A DNA stretch of 64,000 bases from Setophaga petechia (taxonomy: Eukaryota; Chordata; Aves; Passeriformes; Parulidae), in NCBI GenBank assembly GCA_024362935.1, contig JANCRA010000028.1, positions 2,578,501 through 2,642,500 on the forward strand, written 5' to 3'. The position numbers and the translations under genes are program-made. A model generated the notes under the pieces. That model was not told where the DNA came from, made no database searches, and saw nothing but the letters and a program-made list of their open reading frames with translations. Positions within the stretch are counted from its first letter, which is position 1, and the number at the start of each line of letters is the position of its first letter. Below are positions 48,731 through 60,957 of this stretch, in pieces.

Positions 48731-49112
48731 TGTCGTAGACATTCTTTGTGAGAAATCCTTTCTTAGGATTTTTCCTTGCTAGAGCTGAAAGGTTTCAGCA
48801 GCAAATGTAAACAATTATTATCTGCTGTTGTAGAATGCAACAGTTCCACCCGTGATTGGTCCCCTGTAGATGTTTAGACCTACTGACCACTCACGGTGGA
48901 CCTGCTGTGACACAGAGCCTTGTTTATTCATTCTTTCTATCTCTCTTTCTTAGCATAGCAGCTTCTGAAGAAGCCTCTTGCCTTTCTAACTTTATGTAGC
49001 ACAGTTATAATGCTGTATATATATCCCAATATAATAAATCAAGCCTTCTGATCATAGAATCAAGATCCTGTCTCATCCATCCTCTACCAAATCCCTGTGA
49101 ACACCGACAACA
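48731..49112 (+). mobile_element. Solo LTR (family X, copy 3)
   Basis: It starts TGTCGTAGAC and ends CACCGACAACA. It is flanked by CAGGCC on both sides (48725-48730 and 49113-49118), an exact 6-bp target duplication. AATAAA lies at 49033-49038, followed by the family's AGCCTTCTGA. It is 382 bp long, matching copies 2 and 4. A CR1 fragment begins about 70 bp downstream. Confidence 0.93.
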
Positions 49113-49179
49113 CAGGCCCAGCACACACAGGCAGTGCTGAGAGCCCAGGAGGGCAATTTCACACTGGCTGTGAAATTTC

Positions 49180-49395
49180 ACACCCTCCAAGACCAGCGAG
49201 TCTGTCCCATTGCCCAGCAATGCCAGGGCCACCCCTGTCCCCAGTGCCACACCCACACCTCTAAACCCTCCAGGGTCCCCGGGGACTCCACCCCTGCCCT
49301 GGGCCAGGCCTGGGCCGCCCATTCCATGGAATGTCCAACCTAAACCTCCCCCAGCTCAGCTCCAGACCATTTCCTCCGACCCTGTCAGTTGTTAC
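49180..49395 (-). mobile_element. CR1 LINE 3' fragment
   Basis: CCCTCCAAGACCAGCGAGTC, GAATGTCCAACCTAAACCTC, then GACCATTTCCTCCGACCCTG, are in CR1 complement order, with a diverged centre. Confidence 0.7.
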
Positions 49396-50559
49396 CTGGA
49401 ACTTTCCTCCTCCTTCATCTCATCCTTCCACCTTCCTCCTCCTCCCTCTGCACCAAGATTGCTTTTTTGCTTTTGTCTTACAACTTGTTTGAAAGCTTTG
49501 AGGAAAACAGTCTTGTAAAAGAAGTTTATGTAATACTTCATATAATAGAACTAAAGATATGAGAGGAACTCTCATGAAATGCTGAAGAAGAAAAACCACT
49601 AAATTGCTGTAAAGTAACCAGGACCAAGTGAGATACTGCTGGTAATTAAACTGCCACTGGCTTCCTTGGCTCCTTTTAAAACAGCTTTTTTTTTTCCTTA
49701 GAGTCTCTTAATTTCTTTCTCTTCTTTTTTTTTTCTCCAATGTACTGAAAAAGTAGTAAAATGCTATCTGCTTATTAATGTTTTTATTTCAGTGACCTAT
49801 ATTAATGTTCACTGATAACCTTTGAAAGGGAATATGAGATTTGATACAGTAAAAGCTGTAAATACATTCTGAGCTGTAAACAAACAAGGCTTATCTCATC
49901 TGAATAAGCAAAGTATTCTGGAACTGGGGTTGACATTCTTAGCATCTTTTCAGATTGAATAGATAGAACAATAAAAGGACCCAGAAACCAATTTCAATGC
50001 ATGGGGTTATAGGTTTGTCACAAATTATTCTCCACAAGCTGGGCCTCAGATCTGTGGGCAGGAGAGAGGCTGGCACTCTGAGCCTTCTCAGCTATCGATG
50101 CACACAAGGTCACAATCCATTTTATTTAAATTATTTACATCAAACAAAACCCACTACACTAAAGGCACAAATCCTTTCACCATGGGATGTGACAACTCTA
50201 AACCAGGTCTGACACTTCCCAATCTCTTTTCCTCTCCTTAAAGCCGGGCCAGCAGCGAGGGAGGGCAGGTAACAAAACTTCTTTGTCTGCAGCTGAGCCA
50301 ACCCAGGGCATTTTGTCAGCTTGGAAATCAAGCAAGACATCCCTAATCTCTGCAAGAGGCTAAGCCAAGGACATCCCTGAAAGCCTGTACTTCCACTCCC
50401 ATGCCTTTGTCTCACAGGAGAAGGTCTGTAATTATATAAGCATGTAGAAACACTTTAAATGCAACTGTCCTGAGGCTTCAGTCTCAATAAGCTGGATAAA
50501 ATGAACTCAATCAACTTTAAAAAAAAAGGGGTGGGAGGGGGGAGATGGGAGCAAGAAAG
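49396..50559. other. AT-rich unique sequence, nothing recognised
   Basis: T-rich and A-rich tracts (near 49,686 and 49,725) with no exon or mobile element. Confidence 0.45.
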
Positions 50560-51180
50560 AGAATTAAAGGTATGTGAGAAAATGTTTCTCAGGCTCTTTA
50601 TGGCTGATTGAGCTAATTTACTGTGGAATGGGCAGCAGCCTATCTTTAGATAAATGCTAATGAGGACTTTAATGCTTTCTTCAGTCTGGCTGCTACTATT
50701 ATGCTGAAAGGGAAGGTCAACAGCTAATAAACCCAGTTAACAAGCCATTCTGAACTTCACTTTAGCTTAACACTCTTCAAAGTTGCAGTCATTAAATCCA
50801 TAGGCTATTAGGAGCTGCCCTCCTGTTTTCACTATGAGCAAAGGCAAACTTTCAATGTAGTCATTAATTGAATTAACAGACTCTAATCCAATTTGATGTC
50901 GTGTAAATTGAAATGCACATAAGAGTGAAGATGTGTGTAAAGGAGTTCCCCCTTTTCAGGCTGCTTTGTGTCAAAGTACTCCTGTTATCACTGCTACATG
51001 CCTCCCATGAAGGGTGCTCTCATGTACATAACCCTTAACATCAGCTGCTCTTTGATATGAATATAGTTTGCTCTGAGAAGGCAGAGGCTGGCAAGACAAA
51101 AACATGTCTTACAGCTTATTAAACTCCTCGGCTCAGTGAGACAGGCTGGTTAGCAAGGATCTTAAAATATATTGCCACCA
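50560..51180. promoter_or_regulatory. Best candidate conserved enhancer in the window
   Basis: Unique AT-rich sequence about 600 bp long without repeats or credible frames. It contains TAATTGAATTA (50865-50875), a TAAT-N3-ATTA site of the type bound by paired-class homeodomain dimers, inside the larger inverted repeat TTAATTGAATTAA. Further words include GGCTGATTGAGC, CTAATGAGGACTTTAATGC, CAGCTAATAAACC, GCAGTCATTAAATCC and GATGTCGTGTAAATTG. The texture resembles deeply conserved developmental enhancers. Motifs are seen; conservation and activity are inferred. Confidence 0.4.
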
Positions 51181-51368
51181 TTACATTGTGTTACTTTGCT
51201 TTGAAGTGGAGAAATATCACAGGGGCTGGGCAGGGAACCTGGGGTAGGGAGATGGTGAGGGAAGGAGGCTGGGGTAGGCAGGCAGGGAGGGAGAAACCTG
51301 AGCATCTTGTGATAGATGAGTAATGGGAAGGCTGACTCTCACAATTAAAGGCAAATATCCTGTATGTA

Positions 51369-51712
51369 TGTTAGGAGCAGTTCTATAGATTTATAGTTGT
51401 GTTTCCCCCCTTGTGCTGCTCTCAGGGGTGCCCTGGGTTTGGGACATTTGGGAGGGTCACTCGTTCCTGTGGCAGCACCTGAGCTCCAATCAAGGTGTCA
51501 GGCAGTGATCTCCAGCACTGGGCAGGGAAGGAGGAGCCCATGAACAGAACTTTGGGAGAGCTAAAGGGTTAAAAGGTGAAACCTCCATTATGGTGGGAAA
51601 GATCCTTTGCTCCTGGCACCGTGTTTATTTTCTCTATTCAGTCTTCTGTTGTATTTTTGATAAGGTTTTAATAAACCTTTTCTATTTTTAAAAGTAAGGA
51701 TCGTTTCTCACA
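51369..51712 (+). mobile_element. Solo LTR of another family
   Basis: The segment from about TGTTAGGAGCAG to TCGTTTCTCACA carries AATAAA at 51670-51675 and matches, from memory, a songbird LTR ending in TTTCTCACA. No clean target duplication was found, so the start is approximate. Confidence 0.65.
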
Positions 51713-53879
51713 GTCTTGTTTGCCAGCCAGAGCCACAGCTCCCCTTTGGGCAGTGGAAGTGGAGCCCAGGCTGGGCACAGCAGCCTTCAGCCACCAGGAA
51801 GAGCTGGTGGGAAGCCCCACAATCACCAAAACATGTCTGAATTTTCAAAAAATTAATAAAATCTGGTTTTAAAAGGGAAAAAAGTGCTTTGCTTTCTTAA
51901 GTTGTGCATTCATCTCCATGGCAGGTGGCTGCTGAGCCTGAGCACAGCACCGAGCACAGCCTGGGCACAGTGGGGACAGGACACCGTGTCCCAGCACATC
52001 ACAGGGTGGTGTGGGGACAGCACAGCCCCTCCCTGGGACTGCCATGGAGCTGAACCCGGGTGTGAACAGCAGGAAATGAAGGAATTCTGCAGCTCAGACA
52101 CGGAGAGGGAGCTGCTGGATGATCCCACCCCTTGCCTCTCCTGCAGGAGCTGCCAGCAGGAACCTCACAGCCCACCCCAGGACACTGAGCTCCCCTCAAC
52201 ACTGAGCCCTTCCCTCACCCACAAGGCTGCAAAAAGCACCACCACTGCAAATTTAACAGGGAATTCAATCCTGGAGAACAAGAACTTCTCCAGTCTCCTA
52301 CAGAAAGAACTGTATTACAGGCACTTGAAAATATCTAGGTTACCCATTAATCCAAATAAAACACAAAGGCAAGGAAGCTAAGACAGTTATCCACATACAA
52401 AGTACTGGCAAGAGTGAGATAAAGCTATTCTAAGCCTACAGAGACCATTTATAATATTCCTTTAATATTGACCTGCATAATTGGCACACTACTGGAGCAG
52501 AAATCCAAGCTTCCATTATTGGAGATATGAAGATATAAAACCACATTCAAGAGGCAATAGGACATCTGGAGAGGAAAATGCATGCGTATCCAAATCATTG
52601 TGTTCTTTCAGACACAGAAAAATACAATGCAGCTTTAGAAATAACTAAATATAGTAATTTGAGTTCAACTGTAATTAAGGAAGAAAAAAGCATGACTTCC
52701 CCCCATCCTTTTAAGACCCATTGTTCAACGTCACAGCGATATTCAATTATTCCATATAAAGAGCATTTACTTTCTTTTCTGCATCATTATTATATTATCC
52801 ACTATTTGTATGACTACAGAATGAGGAGTAATACAGGCCCCCAGCTGAGACTGCCAGCCCCCCTCTGCTCAGCCCTGTGAAGACACACAGCACAAAAGCA
52901 TCCCCGAGCAGCTTTGTATTAGCACAGATAAGAAAGCCTGGAAGAAAGGAAAGGTTGGTATTTTTATTTCATGGGTGGGGAAACGAAGGCAAATGGAGAA
53001 AAAAAAGATCCAGGAACGTTCTAATAAATGATTTCACACAAGATTGGCTCTATCATCAGTGGGCAGGGCTTTGTGGGTTTCAGGGACACATTTCACGGCT
53101 TAAGCAGGAATTTAAAGCACACATCAAACAGTGCTCACCAAAGTAGATTTTGGCCACAGATTCCCAGCCAGCCTAGAGAAACCCCCCACCCACCCTGAGC
53201 CTGAGTGAGCAATGGGTGCTCAACCCCAGCTTTTGACTCCACTGCCACAACAAGGAGCAGGAATCCAAAGGGTCCCTGGTTCTGGCTCAGGGCCTGGCAG
53301 CAGGTGCTGCAAATCCTCCTCTGTCAGTAAAACAAATTAAATACCAACAGGCAAAGAGTAAAACCCCAAGCCTACATATCAGCTGGACCACTCATCTGTA
53401 TTTTCTGACTGCAGCAACGTTTCAGCTGTCACTGCCAAGAGAAGTCCAACATGCACCTTCAAAACGAGAATATTCTGTCACATCTGATAATTCCTCTTTC
53501 CAACAGACACTTTTATCAGGAAGATTGCGACAAGAAAAGGTGCTTTAAAAGGCTAAAGTGACAATGGTGGCAGGAGCTGACACTGGAAAAGCATGTTCAT
53601 TTAATATCAGTGAAAACACACAGGGGAAAAAAAAATCTCTGCAGCCTTTTTCAAGTTCCAGCAGACACAGACACAAAGTCAAGCAGGACCTGAGGTGTCC
53701 ATCTCACTGACCAGCTCCACCTGCTGACCAGCAGAAGCCCCTAATGTTGGCATTGCCATCTGCTGCCCAGAGGCTTTGCAGCTCTCCATGGCACAGCCCT
53801 GCAGGGGTGACCCCAGGGCTTTAGGGTCTGCTCTGGGGTTTATTCCACATGGCTTCACCACATAACCCCAGGCTGGGAG
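51713..53879. other. Unique sequence, nothing recognised
   Basis: Single-copy-looking DNA. A frame of 165 codons (51,884-52,381, plus) has no recognisable domain. The stretch 53,020-53,110 keeps homeodomain-like words (CTAATAAATGATTTC) and may be a small conserved element. Confidence 0.45.
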
Positions 53880-54290
53880 GGGGCCCAGAGGGTCCCTGGT
53901 GGCACCTCCCTGCTCAGGCAGGGCCATCCCAGAGCACAGGGCACAGCATTGTGTGCACAGGGCTCTGCAGGATCCCTGCTGAGGGAGACTCCAGCCCCTC
54001 CCTGGGCAGCCTGCTCAGGGCTGGGCACTGCCCAGGGCACAAGTTGTGCCTCCTGGGCAGGGGCAGTGCTGGGCTCAGGCCCTGCCCGTGGCTCTGGTGC
54101 CACTGCTGGGCCTGGAGCCCAGCCTGGGCCCTGCTCTGCCCCTCCCTGCACACAGGGACACCCAGGGCTGAGGGCCCCTCTCAGCTGGGGCTCCTCTGCA
54201 GCCTGAGCAGCCCCAGCTCCCTCAGCCTTTCCTGGGCACAGAGATGCTCCAGGCCCTGCTCATCCTCACAGCCCTCCAGTGTAAGAGAGG
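53880..54290 (-). mobile_element. CR1 LINE 3' fragment
   Basis: CTCAGGCAGGGCCATCCCAG, GAGACTCCAGCCCCTCCCTG, then TCCCTCAGCCTTTCCTGGGC, follow the complement of a CR1 subfamily common in songbirds, for about 410 bp. GC richness explains overlapping open frames here. Confidence 0.85.
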
Positions 54291-54654
54291 CCTAGAGAGC
54301 TCCTAAGTAGGAAGAAATCAAGGAGCAAACGCTTTCAAGCCCATCTGCCCATGTATTTCTGGATAATTTAAGGTCATGGAGACTAAGGAACCCACATACC
54401 ATCCATATCTGCAAAAGCACAACACAGACCTTTCCTAAGGTCACCAGATTAAATAAGTGTGATGAAAATGTGTTTTTTAAAGCATTTGGAGCACAGACTC
54501 TGGTTCTGGCTCTGACAAGAGGGGCAGTTTCAGTGCAGGTTTGTTAGCACAGCAGTCTGTAATTACCAGCCACCAAATAACACCCCAGGGCACGAGCCCA
54601 TGAAATGTGCAGTGAGTGTTCCTCCCTCTCAAACATCCTTGCTGCTATGGTGCA
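54291..54654. other. Unique sequence, nothing recognised
   Basis: Short stretch between CR1 and the family X LTR. Confidence 0.4.
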
Positions 54655-54660
54655 GCACAC

Positions 54661-55054
54661 TGTGACAGTGTTTTTTCACAGGGGTTTTTGAGCGGATGGA
54701 AGAGTCAGGATCTTGATTCCATGATCAGAAGGCTTGATTTATGATATTATGATATATATATAACATTATAACTATACTACATAGAAATAGGAAAGGAAAG
54801 GAGCTTCTTCAGAAGCTGGCTATGCTAAGAATAGAGATAGAAAGAATAATAACAAAGATCTGTCTCTGGCAGAGAGCAAGAGCAGCTCCACTGTGAGTGG
54901 TCAGTAAATCCAAACATCTACAGAAGACCATTCACAGGTGGACCTGTTGCATTCCACAGCAGCAGATAATAATTGTTTACATTTGTTCCTGAGCTTCTCA
55001 GCTCCAGCAGGAAAAATCCCAAGAAAGGATTTTTCACAAAGGATGTCTGTGACA
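54661..55054 (-). mobile_element. Solo LTR (family X, copy 4)
   Basis: On the plus strand it starts TGTGACAGTG and ends TGTCTGTGACA. It is flanked by GCACAC (54655-54660) and GCACAG (55055-55060), a 6-bp target duplication with one mismatch. It is 394 bp long and orientated like copy 2. Confidence 0.9.
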
Positions 55055-56689
55055 GCACAGAGCCACAAGGCTGCGAGGCTGCTGAGGGGAGGTGAAAGGC
55101 CAGGGTGGCAGTGGAGCTCCTGTGCTTGGTGCTGCCAACCCCACTGTGGGGAGAGGCTGTGGCACAGCTCAGCCCTCCACCACCAGCCAGGGGATTTTCC
55201 TTCTCCCACAGGTGTCAGTCCTAGGAAAACAGCATCAATATTAATAGGAGACAAAAGGATGTAAGAAACCCTGCTGAGTGAACACCATTGGGAGGTACAG
55301 AATGTCACAGTGGGAAAATGGATAATTAATGGGTCTTTGTGAAATTTGTGTATTGTAGCTATTTTCACCCAAGAATCTTAGAATACATTTCAAATGTAAT
55401 CCAACCTCAGGCAAAAAAAAACCCAAACAAAAACATATTGTTGTAGCATTGTTGTATCTACATGGAAGTGAAAGGAGATGTGGAAATGATGGAAACCATG
55501 GAACAATACCCAAAGAAAGGGTTCTCTTGGCTTGATAAAATCCAGTGGCTGCAAGCAGAAGTGAGAAAAAAAGTTGGGTTATAAATAGGATGCTAATTTT
55601 TAACTGTGAGGGTAATTAACCACTAGAACAACTTCCTAAGGACTGCAGTGGTTTCTCAATTACTGGCAATTCAAAGTGAAGACCAGATTTATTTATTTTA
55701 AAGATATGCTTGAACAAGAATTAATTACATCAACTCCTGCTTCCCAAGTGCTACAGAAGCTCACTCAAAATGATCCAAATGATCTTTTTTGACATCCTGC
55801 TCTTGGATCAGATTGGACAGCAATCCAGAACAACTGGGGACACTCACAAGGAAATACAATTACAATTGCAGTGGTGCTGTCCTGGAGACACCAGCCCTGC
55901 TCTCAGAAGGGTCAACATCTGAACTGAGCATCAACACAGGGAAAACAGTCCTTGGATAAGAATTTATCCACTTGGGGTGCAGTATTCAAATTCCCCTTGA
56001 CAGTGACAGAGAACAAAAATTAGATGGGGCAGCACCAACTTAAAATTTAATCCTTTTGTAAAAGGCATAGCCATAAAATACCTTTTAGTATACAAGACAC
56101 ATATGAGGCTCTTCATCCATTTGGGGGATGTTTTCCTGGGGCTTTGCTGGGTTTCCTATTCCCACAAAGAGCTGCTACTCCTCCCCATCTCAGAATATTG
56201 TTAACTCATAGACTCAAGTTCACTTTGATACACAGGGAATTATCAAAGCACTTCCATTTTGGGGGGAAAGGATTGGTGAAAGATGGAGTTCAGCAAATGC
56301 CCCAGCTGTGCTGTGAGCCCATGTGGAAATGCCTCCCCCTGCTGTCCCAGCCCTCGGAGGCAGCAGCAGAGCCCAGGCTGTCCCACTGAGGGAGCTGCTG
56401 TGTTTGTAGCTGGGTTTGGTTGTTTTTGTGAAATGACACAACACTCCTGCATCACCAGTGCTCCGGCAGCAGGACAGGCAGGAGCATCTCCAGCTGATGT
56501 GGCTGACACTCTGCAGACACTCTGCAGACACTCTGCAGACTCCAGAAACCCAGAATTGAAGCCTTCAGTCCCCAGCACTGCTCCCCAGCCCCTGGGTGCT
56601 GTCAGAGCTCTGTGCTGGCCCAGTGGCTGCTGCCTGTGCAGCACCTCCCTGCCAAGCAGGCAGCAGCTGAAGGGCTCCACGACATCATG
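55055..56689. other. Unique sequence with a small tandem repeat
   Basis: ACACTCTGCAG is repeated three times at about 56,507-56,540. Frames of 183 and 193 codons run on opposite strands over 56,243-56,834 with no recognisable domain. Nothing else was seen. Confidence 0.5.
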
Positions 56690-56880
56690 CCAAGGCATTC
56701 TGTTTGCATTTCCATTGTCACTTGATGTAATAAGTGTTGATCTCAATTCACTAAACATTTGTGTCAATTTGCCACTCCGGTTGGTTTCGCTTTCAAGGCA
56801 TTTCTGTTGCATTAAAAATGGCATTACACTATAAATTAATTAGTTGCTTTACAAACTTAAGGTACATTATTATCCTTCCA
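56690..56880. promoter_or_regulatory. Candidate enhancer with adjacent POU- and SOX-like sites
   Basis: TTTGCAT at 56703-56709 and CATTGT at 56713-56718 are three bases apart. Further AT-rich words follow (GATGTAATAAGTG, ATAAATTAATTAG). TTTGCAT and CATTGT are the POU and SOX cores, but their relative orientation differs from the classic composite site. Function is inferred. Confidence 0.3.
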
Positions 56881-57589
56881 GCTCTCTTCTGAACTGCATC
56901 TTCACCTTTTTTCAGTGATGTGCAAGGAACAATTTTTACCATTAAAATAGAACTTTCAGGAGCTCTCAGAGGAAAGCCCATCAGAGCCAGCAGGTGCTGG
57001 AGTATTCCAAAGTGCACTATGGACTGTATTTATAGGAGCTGTCTAGCCATTTAATGGGTTCCTGAATGATTTGCTTAGGTGTTTACTTTTCCTAAAAGCA
57101 GTTTATAACCTCTGCTCTTGTCTCTGAAGTCCCTCTTAAATCATTCTGCCAATGTCCCACAGGGCAGTGAGAGGGAAGGGCTGCATTGCCCACCCTGGGC
57201 TCTGTGCTGTGTTTGCCCTCCAGGATGTGCAGATCTGTTGGCACAGAAATAGGCCAGGGCTGACCTCGATATGGGGCTGTGTAATTCCCAGACAGATTCA
57301 GCTCAGTAATCCCCAGTGGAGCCACTTTCACTCCATTCAGTGCACGTGCAGCCCTGTCCCTCTGTGTTTCACGGGGCTGGCCTGCCCAGAAAGGCATTCA
57401 GCAAAGCCAGATATTGGCTCTTTGCACCAGCCTTCAGCAGATGCTTTTCCAGCCATGTTTTCTGCATGTGGCACATTCCCTTGTGGTATCAGCAAGAAGA
57501 GTTTGGGGCTGCTCCTCTTCCCACCTCCCTCTCCCCCATCCATTAAGAGTGAGAATCTGGCAATGTCACTGCTGCCTCTGTAATCTATC
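56881..57589. other. Unique sequence, nothing recognised
   Basis: Mixed composition. Open frames overlap on both strands in a GC-richer part (57,150-57,580). Confidence 0.4.
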
Positions 57590-57930
57590 ACCTCGAGGCC
57601 CTTTCATATATCAATGTTTGACTGCTTTCTATGTAAAACAGGTCATTAAGTTAATCAGAAATTGACTACTACTACAAACACCTTTTGAATAAGGTCAAAT
57701 TAAGATAAAAGTCCTTGCTCTTTTCGTCTCTCAGCAACAAAGACTATAACCAGGCTGCTAAACCCACCATTAATGTCAGTGTGCAGATTAAATGTCATTA
57801 AAGGCAATTTGTCACTTACATACACACTTATCTCAATCTAATAATTAGCAAAAGGTCAGGCAGATAAACCTGTGTATTTCAATCCACAATAAATTTCAGC
57901 TGCAGGAAATGACAAAATAAAAGTTTAACC
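57590..57930. other. Candidate conserved non-coding element
   Basis: AT-rich with GTCATTAAGTTAATCAG, CACCATTAATGTCAG, AATGTCATTAAAGGC and CTAATAATTAGC, without repeats. The call is inference from motif density. Confidence 0.3.
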
Positions 57931-58135
57931 ATATATATATGTATTTATGTTTGAAATATATGTGCATAATTAAATCCAGGAGAAAAGAACAATCTCTGTT
58001 GAAGACCTACCCAGTTTCAAGCCCTGCTCTGGCACTTTGCTTAAGCTGTGAGGAAGCCAATTGCATGATCATGGATCAAAGTGATTCCCCACAGCAGTGA
58101 GCAGAGCAGCCCTTGCTCGGGGTGTGACAGGCAGA
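57931..58135. other. Unique sequence with a TA-rich tract
   Basis: CCATATATATATGTATTTATG lies near 57,930. Nothing else was recognised. Confidence 0.4.
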
Positions 58136-58336
58136 GACAGTCACAGCACACCCTGACCCCACAGCAGACACAGTCACAGCACACCCTGACCCCATAGCAG
58201 CACCACAGCACACCCTGACCCCACAGCAGCACCACAGCACACCCTGACCCCATAGCAGACACAGTCACAGCACACCCTGACCCCATAGCAGACACAGTCA
58301 CAGCACACCCTGACCCCATAGCAGCACCACAGCACC
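58136..58336. repeat. Tandem repeat, unit 27-36 bp, six copies
   Basis: The core CACAGCACACCCTGACCCCA recurs at about 58142, 58173, 58204, 58231, 58265 and 58298. Copies are separated by one of two linkers (AGACACAGT or AGCAC), so unit length alternates. Confidence 0.92.
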
Positions 58337-58499
58337 CGGGCTGATCCAGCTGAGCTGTGAGCTCAGATGAATAAATTCAGGGACTGAATCACCTCTGACC
58401 TGCAAGGTGACCCCTTCCCTTGAGGTGTCAGCACCCTGACTCGTGTCAGGAGGCAGGGCAAAGACACCCAAGAGAGAAAACAGCTGGGGAGAAAGCAAA

Positions 58500-58870
58500 T
58501 CCTCAAATTCCTGTGCCATCTCCACAAACCCTTCAATTCCTGTGCCATCTCCATAAACCCCTAAATTCGTCAGCATCTCTATAAACCCTTCAATTCTTGG
58601 TGCCATCTCCATAAACCCTTCAATTCCTGTGCCATCTCCACAACTCTTAAATTCCTGTGCCATCTCCACAAACCCTTCAATTCCATCTCCACAAACCCTT
58701 AAATTCTTGGTGCCATCCCCATAAACCCTTTAATTCCTGTGCCATCCCCACAAACCCTTAAATTCTTGGTGCCATCCCCATAAACCCTTTAATTCCTGTG
58801 CCATCCCCATAAACCCTTCAATTCCTGTGCCATCCCCACACACCCTTTAATCCTGTGCCCTCTCCACACC
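58500..58870. repeat. Tandem repeat, unit about 30-33 bp, about 11 copies
   Basis: AATTCCTGTGCCATCTCCAC AAACCCTT-type units vary at CCTG/TTGG and CTCC/CCCC, which gives two interleaved variants. The array starts about 160 bp after the previous one but shares no unit with it. Confidence 0.93.
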
Positions 58871-60957
58871 TCCACAGGGCCCAGGTGTGCCTGAGGGGTG
58901 CCAGCTGCAGCTCTGCAGAGGGAAGGAGCAGAGCAGCTTGCCCCATGCTGGTCCCTCCTTTTGGCCTCAGTTTTCAGGCCAAAATTCCAGACACAATTCT
59001 ACACCACCTGCAGAAAATGGAAGTGCCACACCTCGATTTTGGCAGTGATGGCAAATCTCCTTTAACTGCTGCAGGTTTGGCTCAGTGAGGAGCAGGAGGG
59101 CAGGGCTGGCAGCAGGCAGGGAACTCTGCCCCATCAGCCCCACCTGTCCCCAGGGCACTGCCCTGCTGCAGGGCCTGGCACCTGCCACTGCTGAAGTGAC
59201 CAATTCCAGTGAGTGCCAGGCTGGACATCAAACCATGGGATATTCCTCTGTGGAAAGGGATAAACTTTAAATCTCTCAACACTCAACAGACAAAACCCAA
59301 TCAGCTTAAAAAATAACACACTCCAAGGCTGATAACTCATACCTGAGCCCACACTGCCACTGGATCCTTTCCAGCTTTTCCCACCCAGGTGAACAAATTC
59401 CCAAACCCAATCCCTGTTCACAGACCATGCTCCCAGTGAATATTTCAGACTTTTCTGACTCCAATGACCATTAACAGTACAGTTTCAGTTCCTTCCTGTG
59501 AGGATACAGCTGTGATATGGATATTAATAACTAAATAACATACAGAGAGAGAGCAATATTTGTCAAAGACATTTTAAATTACTCTGGTAATGTTTTGTTT
59601 GTTTTATTTCACATTGGCAGCACTTAACCCATCTTCAGTGTCTAAACAGGCACTTCCTAGGGCAGTGCAGGGGCAAATTGTCAGCATTCAGCCTCTCCCT
59701 CTGCTTCTAACAGAGCAGGGACACTCAGTTAACTCAGGGTGATGATGTGTTGTTTTAATCATTCATAGCAAAGAAAGATGGTTTCAAGGAATCATACAAT
59801 TTACCCAGCTTCTTGTCACAAAGGTACTTCATGATTAATGGAAAGTAGATGTGTGAAACAATATCTTACAGCAAAACAGGATTTTACGTCCCTTAGATGC
59901 AGAAATTTTTGGATACCTTATTTAAAGAAGAAAAATAAATCACAGCAAGCATGAGTTTTAAAAGCAATGACAAATTCCTCTCAGCACAGGTTTTTAAAGC
60001 TTCATTGGGGATTTTTTTTTTAAGGTTTACATAGAGATGGGACATAGCCTTAAAGAATAACTCAGCCTACTGTCTGACCATCATCAATCAGGCTGGGTGG
60101 AAAACTCTGCTCATCCATTATTCATGTGCTGCACCATACCTCCCCAAAAGGTAAACAATTAAAAGAGAAAATACAAAGGATGGTAGGGGACAGAAACAAA
60201 GTCATCTTCAGATTACAAGATAGAATCTGAAGGAGAAAATGTAAGGAGATGAGTGGGAGAGCTGAGCAGAGATCCAAGTCTGACTGCTGATTAATGAGAG
60301 CAGGGAACAGATCCCAACAATAAACCACATCCACAGGTGGGCTCTGACCCCAAGTCTTCTTCATGTCCATACAGAAATGTTATTCCTAAACAGTATCACA
60401 GCAAAATATCCCCAAATATTTCTAAAGTAAAAGAAAAATGCAATTTTAAAAGAATCAACCTCAAACATAGCTGCTTCAGCACTGTCTGGTCCCTTTAACT
60501 TCAGGCTCTGTCCACACTGAGGACAGAAAACCCATCTGTCCCACCCCTATGTGTGACAGGGAGGCTTCTTCTGGCATTTCAAAGAGCTGGCTGGAGCAGC
60601 TGTAGAAGGCCTTGGATTTCAAGAGAAGCCAGTGATTTTGGGCTTCTCAGGGGTTTGGCACATTTATTAGAGGATGGACCTTGGCATCAACACTACAAAG
60701 CAAACACCTGAAGGACACTGTATTCACAGTCTCCCCCCAGCCCTTGTAAACTGAGGCTGGAGTATGTTTACAACCTCCCTGCTTTTCTCCTGATGCCAGT
60801 GCATCACCTGTCACCACCTGTGACACTGATCTGCAGGACACTGGACTGAGGAAGCACGAGTCATTTTTAGCTGGTGTTTGGCTTTCCAGATCATCTGATG
60901 CCTCAGGTTCAGCTTTTATATTTTTCACATTCTGTGCTGCTTCAGTGTGTGGGTCTG
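58871..60957. other. Unique sequence, nothing recognised
   Basis: GC-rich at 58,870-59,230, then AT-rich. No exon, LTR or CR1 was recognised. Poly(T) and poly(A) runs are short. Confidence 0.5.
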
